Below are positions 1-7,510 of a stretch of DNA of 64,000 nt, piece after piece. The translations under genes were made by a program, and so were the position numbers. The DNA is taken from positions 1-64,000 of the forward strand of contig JAHFUP010000004.1 of assembly GCA_023265025.1 (NCBI GenBank), read 5' to 3'. The stretch is from Acidimicrobiia bacterium (GTDB lineage Bacteria > Actinomycetota > Acidimicrobiia > Acidimicrobiales > AC-14). The notes under the pieces are model-generated. The model searched no databases. It was not told the DNA's origin and saw nothing but the letters and a program-made list of their open reading frames with translations. Every line of letters begins with the position of its first letter. Position 1 is the first letter of the stretch.

Positions 1-1
1 C

Positions 2-79
2 CCCACCGGCACACCCGTCGGCACCGCCGAAGAGGCCCTCGACTGCGCCGCTGGCCTCTACATCAACACCATCGAATAG
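2..79 (+). CDS. C-terminal end of an unidentified protein (partial)
   Basis: An open frame enters from the left edge and ends at a TAG at 77-79. It gives about 25 residues ending in GLYINTIE. The fragment contains one Cys and is not low-complexity, so it looks like a genuine protein C-terminus. It is too short to name. The YqgE gene on the other strand ends 36 bases away, so the two genes converge. Function unknown. Confidence 0.5.
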   Translation, partial: PTGTPVGTAEEALDCAAGLYINTIE

Positions 80-115
80 CCAGGAAATACACCGTCGAAC
101 TTCCGCGCGGCACCA

Positions 116-682
116 CTAGTTCATCGACGGGTCGGCCGGGTAGGCGGCGAACAGCGCGAGCGTGCCCCGCTGGCGCCGCAGCACTGCTGACCACAGCCCC
201 TCGGGTGCCGGCGACAGCGGGTCGGCCGCGTCGGCGTCGACCACGAACCAGCCACCGTCGGCGATCTCGCTCTCCAACTGGCCCGGGCCCCAGCCGGCGT
301 AGCCGGCGAAGACCCTGATCTCCGCCAGCCGGGGGATGGCGTCGTCGGGATCGCTGTCGAGGTCGAGCGTGCCGATCCCGCTGCCCAACCCGGTCAGGGG
401 CTGCCAGCCGTCGGCGCCGCCATGGCGTCCGACGCGAGCCAGGCACACCGCCGCGCTCGGCGCCACCGGCCCACCGATGAACACGACGGGCGGATGGGCG
501 GCGGCCCGGGCCCATTCGGGCAGCGGCTCGGCCACGTCCAGCTCGCTCGGCCGGTTCAGTACGACGCCCAGCGCCCCCTCCGGGCCATGCTCCAGCAGCA
601 GGACGACGGTGCGCTCGAAGTTCGGGTCGCCGAGGTTCGGCGTGGCGACCAGCAGCCGCCCCTTCATGGCCTCGTCGCTCAC
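116..682 (-). CDS. YqgE/AlgH family protein (DUF179)
   Basis: A 188-residue protein of the YqgE/AlgH family (DUF179). The family hallmark is at the N-terminus: GRLLVATPNLGDPNFERTV, then VVLLLEHGPEGALGVVLNRPS, followed by PVVFIGGPV and a C-terminal RVFAGYAGWGPGQLE segment that matches the usual second conserved block. The length is normal for the family. The molecular function of YqgE proteins is not settled. The start ATG (680-682) overlaps the stop of the 87-residue gene upstream as ATGA, so the two are probably translated together. Family assignment is firm; biochemical role unknown. Confidence 0.93.
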   Translation of the reverse strand: MSDEAMKGRLLVATPNLGDPNFERTVVLLLEHGPEGALGVVLNRPSELDVAEPLPEWARAAAHPPVVFIGGPVAPSAAVCLARVGRHGGADGWQPLTGLGSGIGTLDLDSDPDDAIPRLAEIRVFAGYAGWGPGQLESEIADGGWFVVDADAADPLSPAPEGLWSAVLRRQRGTLALFAAYPADPSMN

Positions 683-942
683 GACCCCGACTGCCCCAGG
701 CGGACCCGCCGGGCGCCGAGCGCGGCGCCCCGCGCCTGGGTGGCCAGCGGGCGGAGATCCTCGGGCAGGCGGGCGACCAGCTCGTCGAGCAGCGGGTCGA
801 CCGTCTCGTCCACCTGCGCCGCCAGCTTGGCCAGGTCGCGCTGGAGATCACGCCGGCGGAGCTGGGCCTGCTGGAACCCGAGCACGCCGAACCCCACCGC
901 GGTGTACAGCGAGTCCCGGAGCCGGCTGGCCGCGTCGTCCAT
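679..942 (-). CDS. Small helical hypothetical protein upstream of yqgE
   Basis: An 87-residue protein rich in Leu, Ala, Arg, Asp and Glu and predicted to be mostly helical. It has a moderately hydrophobic N-terminal stretch (VGFGVLGFQQAQ) followed by alternating charges (LRRRDLQRDLAKLAAQVDE) that would suit a short coiled coil. It resembles the small helix-bundle proteins found beside membrane genes in actinobacteria, but I do not recognise a named family. Its stop overlaps the yqgE start by four bases, which supports a real two-gene operon. Function unknown. Confidence 0.7.
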   Translation of the reverse strand: MDDAASRLRDSLYTAVGFGVLGFQQAQLRRRDLQRDLAKLAAQVDETVDPLLDELVARLPEDLRPLATQARGAALGARRVRLGQSGS

Positions 943-1010
943 CGCTCTAGGAAACCACGAACCGGGGTGCCAGGGGGACTCGGAGTGGTCCGGCTAGCCT
1001 CCTGCCAAGA

Positions 1011-4000
1011 ATGGATTCGCAGCCTTCCGCACCTCCGTTGGTCGCGGTCGTCGTCGCCGACCAGCCCGGTGAGTGGTTCGAGGAGGCCCTGCAGGCGATC
1101 GGGGCGCAGGACTATCCGAACCAGTCCGTGCTGGTCATCGACGGCGCCGGCCGGGACGACCTGGGGCCGCGCGTGGCCGCGGTCCTGCCCGACGCCTTCC
1201 TTCGCCGGCCCCAGCGCACGGCCGGCCCCGGTGGGTTCGCGGCGGCGGCCAACGACGTGCTCGACACGGTCCAGGGGGCGGCCTTCCTGGTCTTCTGCCA
1301 CGACGACGTGGCGCCGGAGCACGACGCCCTGCGCCTCCTGGTGGAGGAGTCCCTGCGGTCCAACGCCGGCATCGTGGCCCCGAAGCTGGTCGACTGGGAC
1401 CACGAGGACCGCCTGCTCAGCGTGGGCCTCTCGGTGGACAAGACCGGCGCCACCACCTCGCTGGTCGACCGGGGGGAGCTCGACCAGGAGCAGCACGACT
1501 CGGTGCGCGACGTGTTCGCCGCCTCCTCCGCCTGCCTGCTCGTCCGGGCCGACCTGTTCGCCGAGCTCGGCGGGTTCGACGCGGTCATGGCCGACTACGG
1601 CGCCGACGTCGACCTCTGCTGGCGGGCCCAGGTGGCGGGCGCACGGGTCGTCGTGGCGCCCGAGGCGCGCGTCCGCCACCGGGAGGCGGCGAAGGAGCAG
1701 CCGGGCGCCGACCCCGAGCGGGCCACGCTCGAGCCCCGCAACCACCTCCGGGCCATGCTCAAGAGCTACACCTGGCTTCACCTGCTCCGGGTCCTGCCCC
1801 AGGCCATGGTCGCCACCGTCGTGGAGGCGCTCGTCGCCCTCGCCACCCGCAGGGGCCACGAGGCCCGCGAGGTGGTCGGCGCCTGGGCGTGGAACGTCCG
1901 CCACCTCGGCGACCTGCGACCGCTCCGGGCCGGCGTGCGCCGCACGCGGGCCGTGCCCGACTCCGAGGTCCGGCGCCTCCAGGCGCGCGGCAGCTCCCGC
2001 CTCAGCGTGTACCTCCAGCGCCGGCTCCACGCCGAGGAACGGGCCCGCCAGCTCGTCCTGGCCGGGCAGGAGCTGGTGGAGTCCGTCGGGCGGGGCCCGG
2101 CGCGCGCCGCCACCGCCCTCCTGTGCCTGCTGACCCTCGGCCTGCTCATCGGAAGCCGCAACCTGGTGACCGACCGGCTGCCGGCCGTCGGCCAGTTCGC
2201 CCCGTACCCGCGGCCGTCGACGCTGCTCACCCACTTCTTCGACGGCTGGCGCACCACGGGCATGGGCTCGGCGGCGCCCTCGCCACCCGCGTTCGGGATC
2301 CTTGGTGTGCTGGGGGTCGCCTTCCTCGGCCACATGGGGGCGCTGGCCAAGGTGCTGGTCTTGGGCGCCTGGCCGGTGGCCGCCTTCGGCGCCTGGCGGC
2401 TGGCCAGGCCGCTCGACTCCGCCATGGCCCGCATCGCCGCCGTCATCGCCTGCCTGGCCGTCCCCCTCCCGTACAACGCCCTGGCCCGGGGGCGCTGGAC
2501 GGCCCTCCTCGCCTACGCGGCAATGCCGTGGTTCCTGCTCCTTCTGGCCCGCATGACCGGCATCGAGCCCTTCGGCAACGGCCAGGCCCGGCGCCGCCGG
2601 CGCCGAGGCCGCCGCCGCGGCCATGCCGCCAGCGCCGGACGCGACGCGGCCGGCGCCGGGCCGGCGTGGCGCCCGTACCTGCTGCTCGGCGTCCCGCTCG
2701 CCGCGGTCAGCGCCTTCGTCCCCGGCATGGGTGTGGCCGTGATCGTGGCCGGCCTGGGCCTCGTGCTCGGCTCGGTCCTGGTCGGCGGCATGGGCCCGGC
2801 CACCCGCGCCCTGCGGGGGGCCATCGGCGCCGTGGTCGTCGCCTTCGTCCTGCTCCTGCCCTGGTCCGTCGCCCTCGCCCTGCCCGATGGCTGGTCGACC
2901 GTCGCCGGCGTGGGACGCCTGCCCAGCCGGGGCTTCGGCTTCGGCGCCCTGCTGCGCTTCCAGGTCGGCCCGGTGGGCTCCGGCATCCTCGGCTGGGCCC
3001 TGCTGGTGGTGGCGGCCATGCCCCTGCTGGTCGGCCGGGGCTGGCGCTTCGCCTGGGCCGTGCGGTTCTGGGCCGTCGCCCTGCTCGCCATCGGCCTGGC
3101 CTGGGCCGGAGGACGGGGGTGGCTGCCGGTGCGCCTCCAGGACCCCGACCTGCTCCTCGCGCCGGCGGCGGCCGCACTGGCGGGGGCGGTGGCGATGGGC
3201 GCGGCCGCATCGCAGGTCGACCTCCGGGGCTACCGGTTCAGCTGGCGCCAGGCCGCGCCGCTCTTCGGTGGGCTCGCCCTCGTCGCGTCCGTCCTGCCGG
3301 TGCTGATCGCCTCGATCAGCGGCACCTGGCACCTGAGCTCCGACGACGTGGCCCGCTCGGTGGCGTGGATGCGGCCGCTGGCGGAGCAGGGAGCGTTCCG
3401 CGTCCTCTGGGTCGGCGACCCGGAAGCCCTCCCCCTCGACGGCTGGGCCCTTGAGGGCGAACAGGGCGTGGCCTACGCCACTTCCCGGAACGGGCCTCCC
3501 GACGTCAGCGACCTCTGGCCCGGGCCGTCGTCCGACGCGACGAGGGCCCTGGGGGACGCACTCCGGGTGGCCCGCCGGGGCGGCACGGCCCGGCTCGGCC
3601 GCCTGCTGGCGCCCATGGGCGTCCGCTTCATCGTGGTGCCCAAGCAGCTCTCCACCAGCGGCGACTCGCCCGAGGCGCTGGCCATCCCTCCCGGCCTGAC
3701 CCGGGCCCTCGGCTCCCAGCTCGACCTGCGCGTCCTGCCGTCCGACCCGGCGCTCGACGTCTACGAGAACGTGTCGTGGGGGTCGATGCGCAGCCTGCTC
3801 ACCGACGCGGCCCGGTCCGCGCTGGGCGCTGACCCCAGGGCCGGCGTCGACCTGACCGGCAGTGCGCCGGTGCTGGCGGGACGCGGCCCGGTCCGCTTCA
3901 AGGGCTCCCTGGCCAACCCTGGGACGGTGCTGCTGGCCGAGGCGCCGTCGGGACGGTGGGAGCTCAGCGTCTCCGGCGACACTGCGGTGCGCGCCGACGC

Positions 4001-4217
4001 CTTCGGCGTGGCCAACGCCTTCGCAGTGGCGCAGCCCGGCTCGGCCAAACTGCGCTACCGCACGCCCCTGTACCGCTGGCCGCTCGCCCTCGTCCCCTTC
4101 GTGTTGTGGGGGCTTGCCGCCTCCCTCCTCTGGCGGACCCGCGTCCGGCCCGCCCCGCCCGAGGACATGACGCAGCTGATCCCGATCCTGGCCGGCGCCG
4201 GCGCCGGCGCCCCGTGA
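1011..4217 (+). CDS. Family 2 glycosyltransferase fused to a polytopic membrane domain
   Basis: A 1068-residue protein. Residues 1-230 form a GT-A (GT2) domain with an acidic metal-binding HDD at 97-99, ACLLVRADLFAELGGFD, and the acceptor-side motif DYGADVDLCWRA. From about residue 365 to 760 there are many hydrophobic membrane segments, broken by an Arg-rich cytoplasmic loop (near 525-535). A soluble, probably extracytoplasmic stretch follows (about 780-1015), and a final membrane helix lies near residue 1035. In actinobacteria this GT2/membrane architecture commonly sits next to DUF5719, as it does here, and it is thought to act in envelope glycan synthesis. The acceptor and donor cannot be read from the sequence. 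The stop overlaps the next gene's start as GTGA. Confidence 0.88.
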   Translation: MDSQPSAPPLVAVVVADQPGEWFEEALQAIGAQDYPNQSVLVIDGAGRDDLGPRVAAVLPDAFLRRPQRTAGPGGFAAAANDVLDTVQGAAFLVFCHDDVAPEHDALRLLVEESLRSNAGIVAPKLVDWDHEDRLLSVGLSVDKTGATTSLVDRGELDQEQHDSVRDVFAASSACLLVRADLFAELGGFDAVMADYGADVDLCWRAQVAGARVVVAPEARVRHREAAKEQPGADPERATLEPRNHLRAMLKSYTWLHLLRVLPQAMVATVVEALVALATRRGHEAREVVGAWAWNVRHLGDLRPLRAGVRRTRAVPDSEVRRLQARGSSRLSVYLQRRLHAEERARQLVLAGQELVESVGRGPARAATALLCLLTLGLLIGSRNLVTDRLPAVGQFAPYPRPSTLLTHFFDGWRTTGMGSAAPSPPAFGILGVLGVAFLGHMGALAKVLVLGAWPVAAFGAWRLARPLDSAMARIAAVIACLAVPLPYNALARGRWTALLAYAAMPWFLLLLARMTGIEPFGNGQARRRRRRGRRRGHAASAGRDAAGAGPAWRPYLLLGVPLAAVSAFVPGMGVAVIVAGLGLVLGSVLVGGMGPATRALRGAIGAVVVAFVLLLPWSVALALPDGWSTVAGVGRLPSRGFGFGALLRFQVGPVGSGILGWALLVVAAMPLLVGRGWRFAWAVRFWAVALLAIGLAWAGGRGWLPVRLQDPDLLLAPAAAALAGAVAMGAAASQVDLRGYRFSWRQAAPLFGGLALVASVLPVLIASISGTWHLSSDDVARSVAWMRPLAEQGAFRVLWVGDPEALPLDGWALEGEQGVAYATSRNGPPDVSDLWPGPSSDATRALGDALRVARRGGTARLGRLLAPMGVRFIVVPKQLSTSGDSPEALAIPPGLTRALGSQLDLRVLPSDPALDVYENVSWGSMRSLLTDAARSALGADPRAGVDLTGSAPVLAGRGPVRFKGSLANPGTVLLAEAPSGRWELSVSGDTAVRADAFGVANAFAVAQPGSAKLRYRTPLYRWPLALVPFVLWGLAASLLWRTRVRPAPPEDMTQLIPILAGAGAGAP

Positions 4218-5674
4218 GCCCCCGTACCAGGCCCGAACGGCCCGCTCCCGGGCCCCGGACCCGCCGGCTCCCCGCCCTCGGTGTGCTCGCCGCCCTCCTG
4301 GCGGGAGGCGGGGTCGCCGACGCCCGGATCGAGCGGAGCACCGCACAGGGTGCCACCGCCGTCAGCGCCCAGGTGCCGGTGGCCGCGCCGGCGTCAGCGC
4401 GATCCTCGGCCTGGTACTGCCCGGGGCTGCCGGTGTCCGGCGGCCTCGGCGAGGGCTCTCTGGTCGTGGCCAACGCCGGCGACCGGCGGCTGGTGGGGAC
4501 GATCACCGTCTTCCCGGACAAGGGCGAGGCCCGCACCCGCCCGATCGCCGTCGGCCCGTCGGGGCGGACGGCCGTGCGCCTCGCCGACGTCGTCACTTCG
4601 ACGTGGGCCTCGTCGCTGATCGAGCTGGACGGCGGGGAAGCGGTCGCCGAGGTCCAGGTGACCGGGCCGCTGGGTGACTCCGTGTCGACCTGCGCCTCCT
4701 CGGCGTCGTCGTCGTGGTACTTCGCCGAAGGGGTCACCACCCGTGACGCGGCGGAGGTGCTCCTGGCCCTGAACCCCTTCCCGGACGACGCGGTGGTGGA
4801 CGTCATATTCAGCACCGAGGAGGGCGTCGTCACCCCGCAGGCCCTCACCGGCCTGCTCGTCCGGGGCCAGGCGCTCACCACCATCAACGTGGCCGACTTC
4901 GTCCAGCGCCGCGAGTCGGTGTCGGTCAGCCTGGTCGCCCGGACCGGTCGGCTCGTCGTCGGCCGCATCCAGGCCTTTGACGGCAGCGTCGGCCGCAAGG
5001 GCGTGTCCGTCGGCCTCGGGGCTGCCGCCCCCGGGCCGCTCTGGTACCTCCCGGAGGGCCTCGTCGCCGAGGGCCAGAGCGAGCGGTTCCTCGTGTACAA
5101 CCCGGCCCGTACCGAGGCCCAGGTGGAGCTGTCCCTCGCCCTCGAGAGCGGTGAGGCCGAGCCCCTGCGGCTCACCGTCCCCCGGGAGTCCCGGCTGACG
5201 GTGGTCGCCGCCGAGGAGAGCCGGATCCCCAAGGGCGTGCCCCACGCGGTCACCGTGCGGTCCGTGGCGGGTCCCGACGTGGTCGTCGAGCGGACCATCG
5301 ACGGGGTCGCCCCGAGCCCCCGGACCGGCCTGTCGATCACCCTCGGCTCCCGACTGCCGGCCAAGCGCTGGGCCACTGCCGCCGGCGCCGCCGACGAGAC
5401 CATCGACCAGTGGGTCGTCGTCCAGAACCCGGGGGGCCGGTCGGCCCGCGTGACCCTCAACCTTCTCGCCGACGGCGCACCCGTCCTCATCGGCAATTTC
5501 TCCTCCGTCGAGGTGCCCGCCGGCCAGCGCAAGGCCTTTCACGTGAACGACTCGCTGAGGCGGGCGGCGGCGCCGATCCTGGTGACGTCGACCGAGCCGG
5601 TCGTGGTCGAGCGCGACCTGTACCGGATCAAGGCCCCCGGCCTGGGCATGTCGGCCGCCATCCCCCTCCGCTAG
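4214..5674 (+). CDS. DUF5719 family secreted protein
   Basis: The best start is GTG 4214, which overlaps the preceding stop (GTGA) and opens a 486-residue protein with an Arg-rich n-region and a hydrophobic core (LPALGVLAALLAGG), consistent with a signal peptide. The mature part carries repeated motifs WYCPGLP, WYFAEG and LWYLPEG, each opening a beta-rich module with statements such as LVVANAGDRR, LLALNPFPDD and FLVYNPARTE. This repeat pattern matches the DUF5719 family. Pairing with the GT2/membrane gene is typical for actinobacteria. A surface or periplasmic role is likely, but the function is not known. The frame stays open upstream to 3956, which is a shadow of the glycosyltransferase gene. 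Confidence 0.85.
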   Translation: MSPRTRPERPAPGPRTRRLPALGVLAALLAGGGVADARIERSTAQGATAVSAQVPVAAPASARSSAWYCPGLPVSGGLGEGSLVVANAGDRRLVGTITVFPDKGEARTRPIAVGPSGRTAVRLADVVTSTWASSLIELDGGEAVAEVQVTGPLGDSVSTCASSASSSWYFAEGVTTRDAAEVLLALNPFPDDAVVDVIFSTEEGVVTPQALTGLLVRGQALTTINVADFVQRRESVSVSLVARTGRLVVGRIQAFDGSVGRKGVSVGLGAAAPGPLWYLPEGLVAEGQSERFLVYNPARTEAQVELSLALESGEAEPLRLTVPRESRLTVVAAEESRIPKGVPHAVTVRSVAGPDVVVERTIDGVAPSPRTGLSITLGSRLPAKRWATAAGAADETIDQWVVVQNPGGRSARVTLNLLADGAPVLIGNFSSVEVPAGQRKAFHVNDSLRRAAAPILVTSTEPVVVERDLYRIKAPGLGMSAAIPLR

Positions 5675-5855
5675 TTCGCTTCGCTCACTCCATTCGGTCG
5701 AAGTGATCGTGCTCCGGCGGGCGAGCGGAGCTCGCGCCGCCTCCGCCCTGTCCCTCCCTCGTGTCCGCGGCCGGAGGGGCCGCCTTCGGCGGCGACGGCG
5801 GCCACGGACGGGAAACCCTACGAACGCGGCGAACGTCTGTGGTCAGGGCGCTAGC
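5674..5855 (+). repeat. 182-bp intergenic repeat, copy 1 (inverted relative to copy 2)
   Basis: These 182 bases recur as the reverse complement at 12422-12603 with only two substitutions (near 5820 and 5837). The copy begins at the last base of the DUF5719 stop codon. It contains internal dyads, for example GCGAGC-GGA-GCTCGC and GCCGCC-TTC-GGCGGC. No open reading frame with coding character lies in it and no transposase is near. Confidence 0.95.
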
Positions 5856-5895
5856 CCCGCAGGACCGACCTGTCGCGGCTGCGGCAAATGCCGCC

Positions 5896-5997
5896 GGCCG
5901 CCCCCGCCGCCGAAGGCGGCCACGTCGGCTGGCGGCCGAGAAGGAACGGCGAAGGGCGGGCCGGCTCCGCCGGCCGCCCGAAGCACGATTGCCTCGG
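5896..5997 (-). repeat. Diverged third copy of the 182-bp repeat element
   Basis: Read on the plus strand this stretch aligns with 12474-12579 of copy 2: both open GGCCGCC..CGCCGCCGAAGGCGGCC, continue through a GA-rich middle, and end CCGRAGCACGATYRCYTCG. Identity is clearly lower than between copies 1 and 2. It lies opposite to copy 1 in the same gap and includes a strong hairpin (5954-5979, loop CTC/TCC). Confidence 0.6.
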
Positions 5998-6021
5998 CTG
6001 GCAAGCTCTGCGTGCCAGCCG
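5995..6021. repeat. Intergenic hairpin with a perfect 9-bp stem
   Basis: CGGCTGGCA (5995-6003) pairs perfectly with TGCCAGCCG (6013-6021) around a 9-nt loop. No T-tract follows. It may be part of the repeat-rich gap or a factor-independent pause site. Confidence 0.6.
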
Positions 6022-6031
6022 AACTGTCGGA

Positions 6032-6057
6032 AGGGCCGGCACCGAAGTGCCGGCCCT
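6032..6057. terminator. Strong hairpin, possible terminator without a T-tract
   Basis: AGGGCCGGCAC (6032-6042) and GTGCCGGCCCT (6047-6057) form a perfect 11-bp stem closed by a CGAA tetraloop. It is the last of three hairpins between the DUF5719 gene and the glycan operon. The following bases are CCCCAATCC, not a U-run, so terminator activity is an inference. Confidence 0.4.
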
Positions 6058-6118
6058 CCCCAATCCGCTGCCCGGAACGCCCGTGATCGTTGCAACTTTC
6101 CGGGTCGGGGGCAATAGG

Positions 6119-6129
6119 TGAACAGTTCA
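6119..6129. promoter_or_regulatory. Short palindrome upstream of the glycan operon
   Basis: TGAAC-A-GTTCA lies 30 bases before the first start codon of the operon (6159). It is the only near-perfect short dyad in an otherwise less GC-rich stretch (6085-6150) that probably carries the operon promoter. No clear -35/-10 pair was found, so an operator role is tentative. Confidence 0.25.
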
Positions 6130-6158
6130 TCTAGTTGCCGACGGGAGATACTGGAGCC

Positions 6159-6611
6159 GTGGACAGGCTCCTCCTCGCCGGCGTGGTCGTCGTCGTGGCG
6201 GTCGTGGTGGCGGTGGTCATGGAGCGCCGGCGTCCCGAGGCGCCCACGCAGGGGTCGTGGGCCGTCCCCGCCCAGCTCGACCGGGCCGACTTCACCCGGC
6301 CCGACGCCCCGTGGCTGGTTGCGGTGTTCACATCGGCCACCTGCAACTCGTGCGCCAAGGCGGTCGAGCAGGCCAGGGTCATGGCCGGGAGCGAGGTGGC
6401 GGTCGAGGAGGTGGAGGTCAAGGCCCGCCCCGACCTCCACCGCCGCTACCACATCGACGCGGTGCCGATCATCGTCGTGGCCGACGGCGAGGGCGTGGTC
6501 CGCACCTCCTTCACTGGGCCCCCCTCGGCGACCGACCTGTGGGCCGCGGTGGCGGGGGTCCGTGACGAGCCCGCCGCCGGCGGCGGACAGGAGCCTCTCG
6601 CAGGGCGCTGA
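6159..6611 (+). CDS. Membrane-anchored thioredoxin-like protein
   Basis: The start is taken as GTG 6159, which places GGGAG 11 bases upstream; an alternative TTG lies at 6135. The 150-residue product begins with one very hydrophobic helix (LLLAGVVVVVAVVVAVV) followed by RRR, giving an N-terminal membrane anchor or uncleaved signal. The rest is a thioredoxin fold with the redox motif CNSC (TSATCNSCAKAVE) and the cis-proline region DAVPIIVVADG. It should act as a thiol-disulfide oxidoreductase at the outer face of the membrane, or the inner face if orientation is reversed. It is the first gene of the glycan block, and its stop is 14 bases before the ABC permease. The partner substrate is unknown. 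Confidence 0.82.
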   Translation: MDRLLLAGVVVVVAVVVAVVMERRRPEAPTQGSWAVPAQLDRADFTRPDAPWLVAVFTSATCNSCAKAVEQARVMAGSEVAVEEVEVKARPDLHRRYHIDAVPIIVVADGEGVVRTSFTGPPSATDLWAAVAGVRDEPAAGGGQEPLAGR

Positions 6612-6625
6612 TAGCTTGGTTGTCC

Positions 6626-7510
6626 GTGGTCACCGAGTCGCCTCCGGCGATGGGCAAGCGGGAGGCCGCCCGTCAGCGGCCGCCGCGACCCCCCCTGCGA
6701 GCCGAGGCCCGGGAGCTGTGGCGGTCCCGGGAGCTGATCGGGAACCTCGTCCGGCGTGACCTGAAGGTCAAGCACCGGGGGACGTTCCTCGGCATGCTCT
6801 GGTCGCTCACGACGCCGCTGCTCACGGTGGGCCTCTACTACTTCGTGTTCAAGGTGATCCTGGGCGCCCAACCCGTCTCCGACTATCCCAGGCCCGACGG
6901 CCACGACATCCCCTTCGCCGTCTACTTCTTCTGCGGCCTGACCATCTGGAACTTCTTCGGCAACTCGGTGGCCCTGGCCGCGAGCAGCGTGGTCGGCTCC
7001 GGCTACCTGCTGAACAAGGTGTACTTCCCCCGCGCCATCCTCCCCCTGAGCGTCGTGCTGTCCAGCCTTGTCACCTTCGGCTTCGAGCTGTGCGTGCTCA
7101 TGGTCAGCGTGCTGCTCGTCGTCGGGCTCCCGAGCGCCCACATGCTGTGGTTGCCGGTGATCGTCGCCGTCGCCGCTCTCCTGTCCTACGGGCTGGCCCT
7201 GCTGTTGTCGACGCTCACCGTGTTCCTGCGGGACGTGGCCCACTTCATCGGCGTCTTCCTCCAGCTGTGGTTCTGGGCCACACCGATCATCTACTCGCTC
7301 CAGTTCGTGGCCAAGCGATCGGGCTTCTCCCGGGTGCTCAAGCTCAACCCGATGACCGGGGTGGTCGTCTCGTTCCGTGACGTCGTCGTCCTCAACCACG
7401 CCCCGCCGTTCCGGCTCCTGGCCTACGACGCGGTGGTCGCCGTGGCCATGTTCGCCGCCGGCGCCTACGTGTTCTCCCGGTCCCAGCGGCTGTTCTCGGA
7501 GATCGTGTAG
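6626..7510 (+). CDS. ABC-2 type polysaccharide export permease (Wzm-like)
   Basis: A 294-residue integral membrane protein of the ABC-2 polysaccharide exporter family. The N-terminal amphipathic region reads LIGNLVRRDLKVKHRGTFLG, followed by MLWSLTTPLLTVGLYYFVF, and about six membrane segments are visible. Conserved features include the loop LNKVYFPRAILPLS and the segment QLWFWATPIIYSL. GTG 6626 was chosen; TTG 6620 in the same frame is also possible. The ATPase gene starts directly after the stop (7511), so the pair forms one transporter that moves a lipid-linked glycan across the membrane. Gene names wzm/wzt are used here only by analogy. Confidence 0.93.
   Translation: MVTESPPAMGKREAARQRPPRPPLRAEARELWRSRELIGNLVRRDLKVKHRGTFLGMLWSLTTPLLTVGLYYFVFKVILGAQPVSDYPRPDGHDIPFAVYFFCGLTIWNFFGNSVALAASSVVGSGYLLNKVYFPRAILPLSVVLSSLVTFGFELCVLMVSVLLVVGLPSAHMLWLPVIVAVAALLSYGLALLLSTLTVFLRDVAHFIGVFLQLWFWATPIIYSLQFVAKRSGFSRVLKLNPMTGVVVSFRDVVVLNHAPPFRLLAYDAVVAVAMFAAGAYVFSRSQRLFSEIV

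Noticed and set aside
4192-4212. Tandem GCCGGC runs as a repeat element
   Set aside because: Such runs are common in Ala/Gly codon stretches at this GC content (also near 45590) and are coding.
63-4346. A 1427-codon open frame antisense to the glycosyltransferase/membrane gene
   Set aside because: It is a mirror of the high-GC coding strand. Its protein is biased to Arg, Gly and Pro, has no recognisable domain, and the plus-strand gene has clear GT2 motifs.
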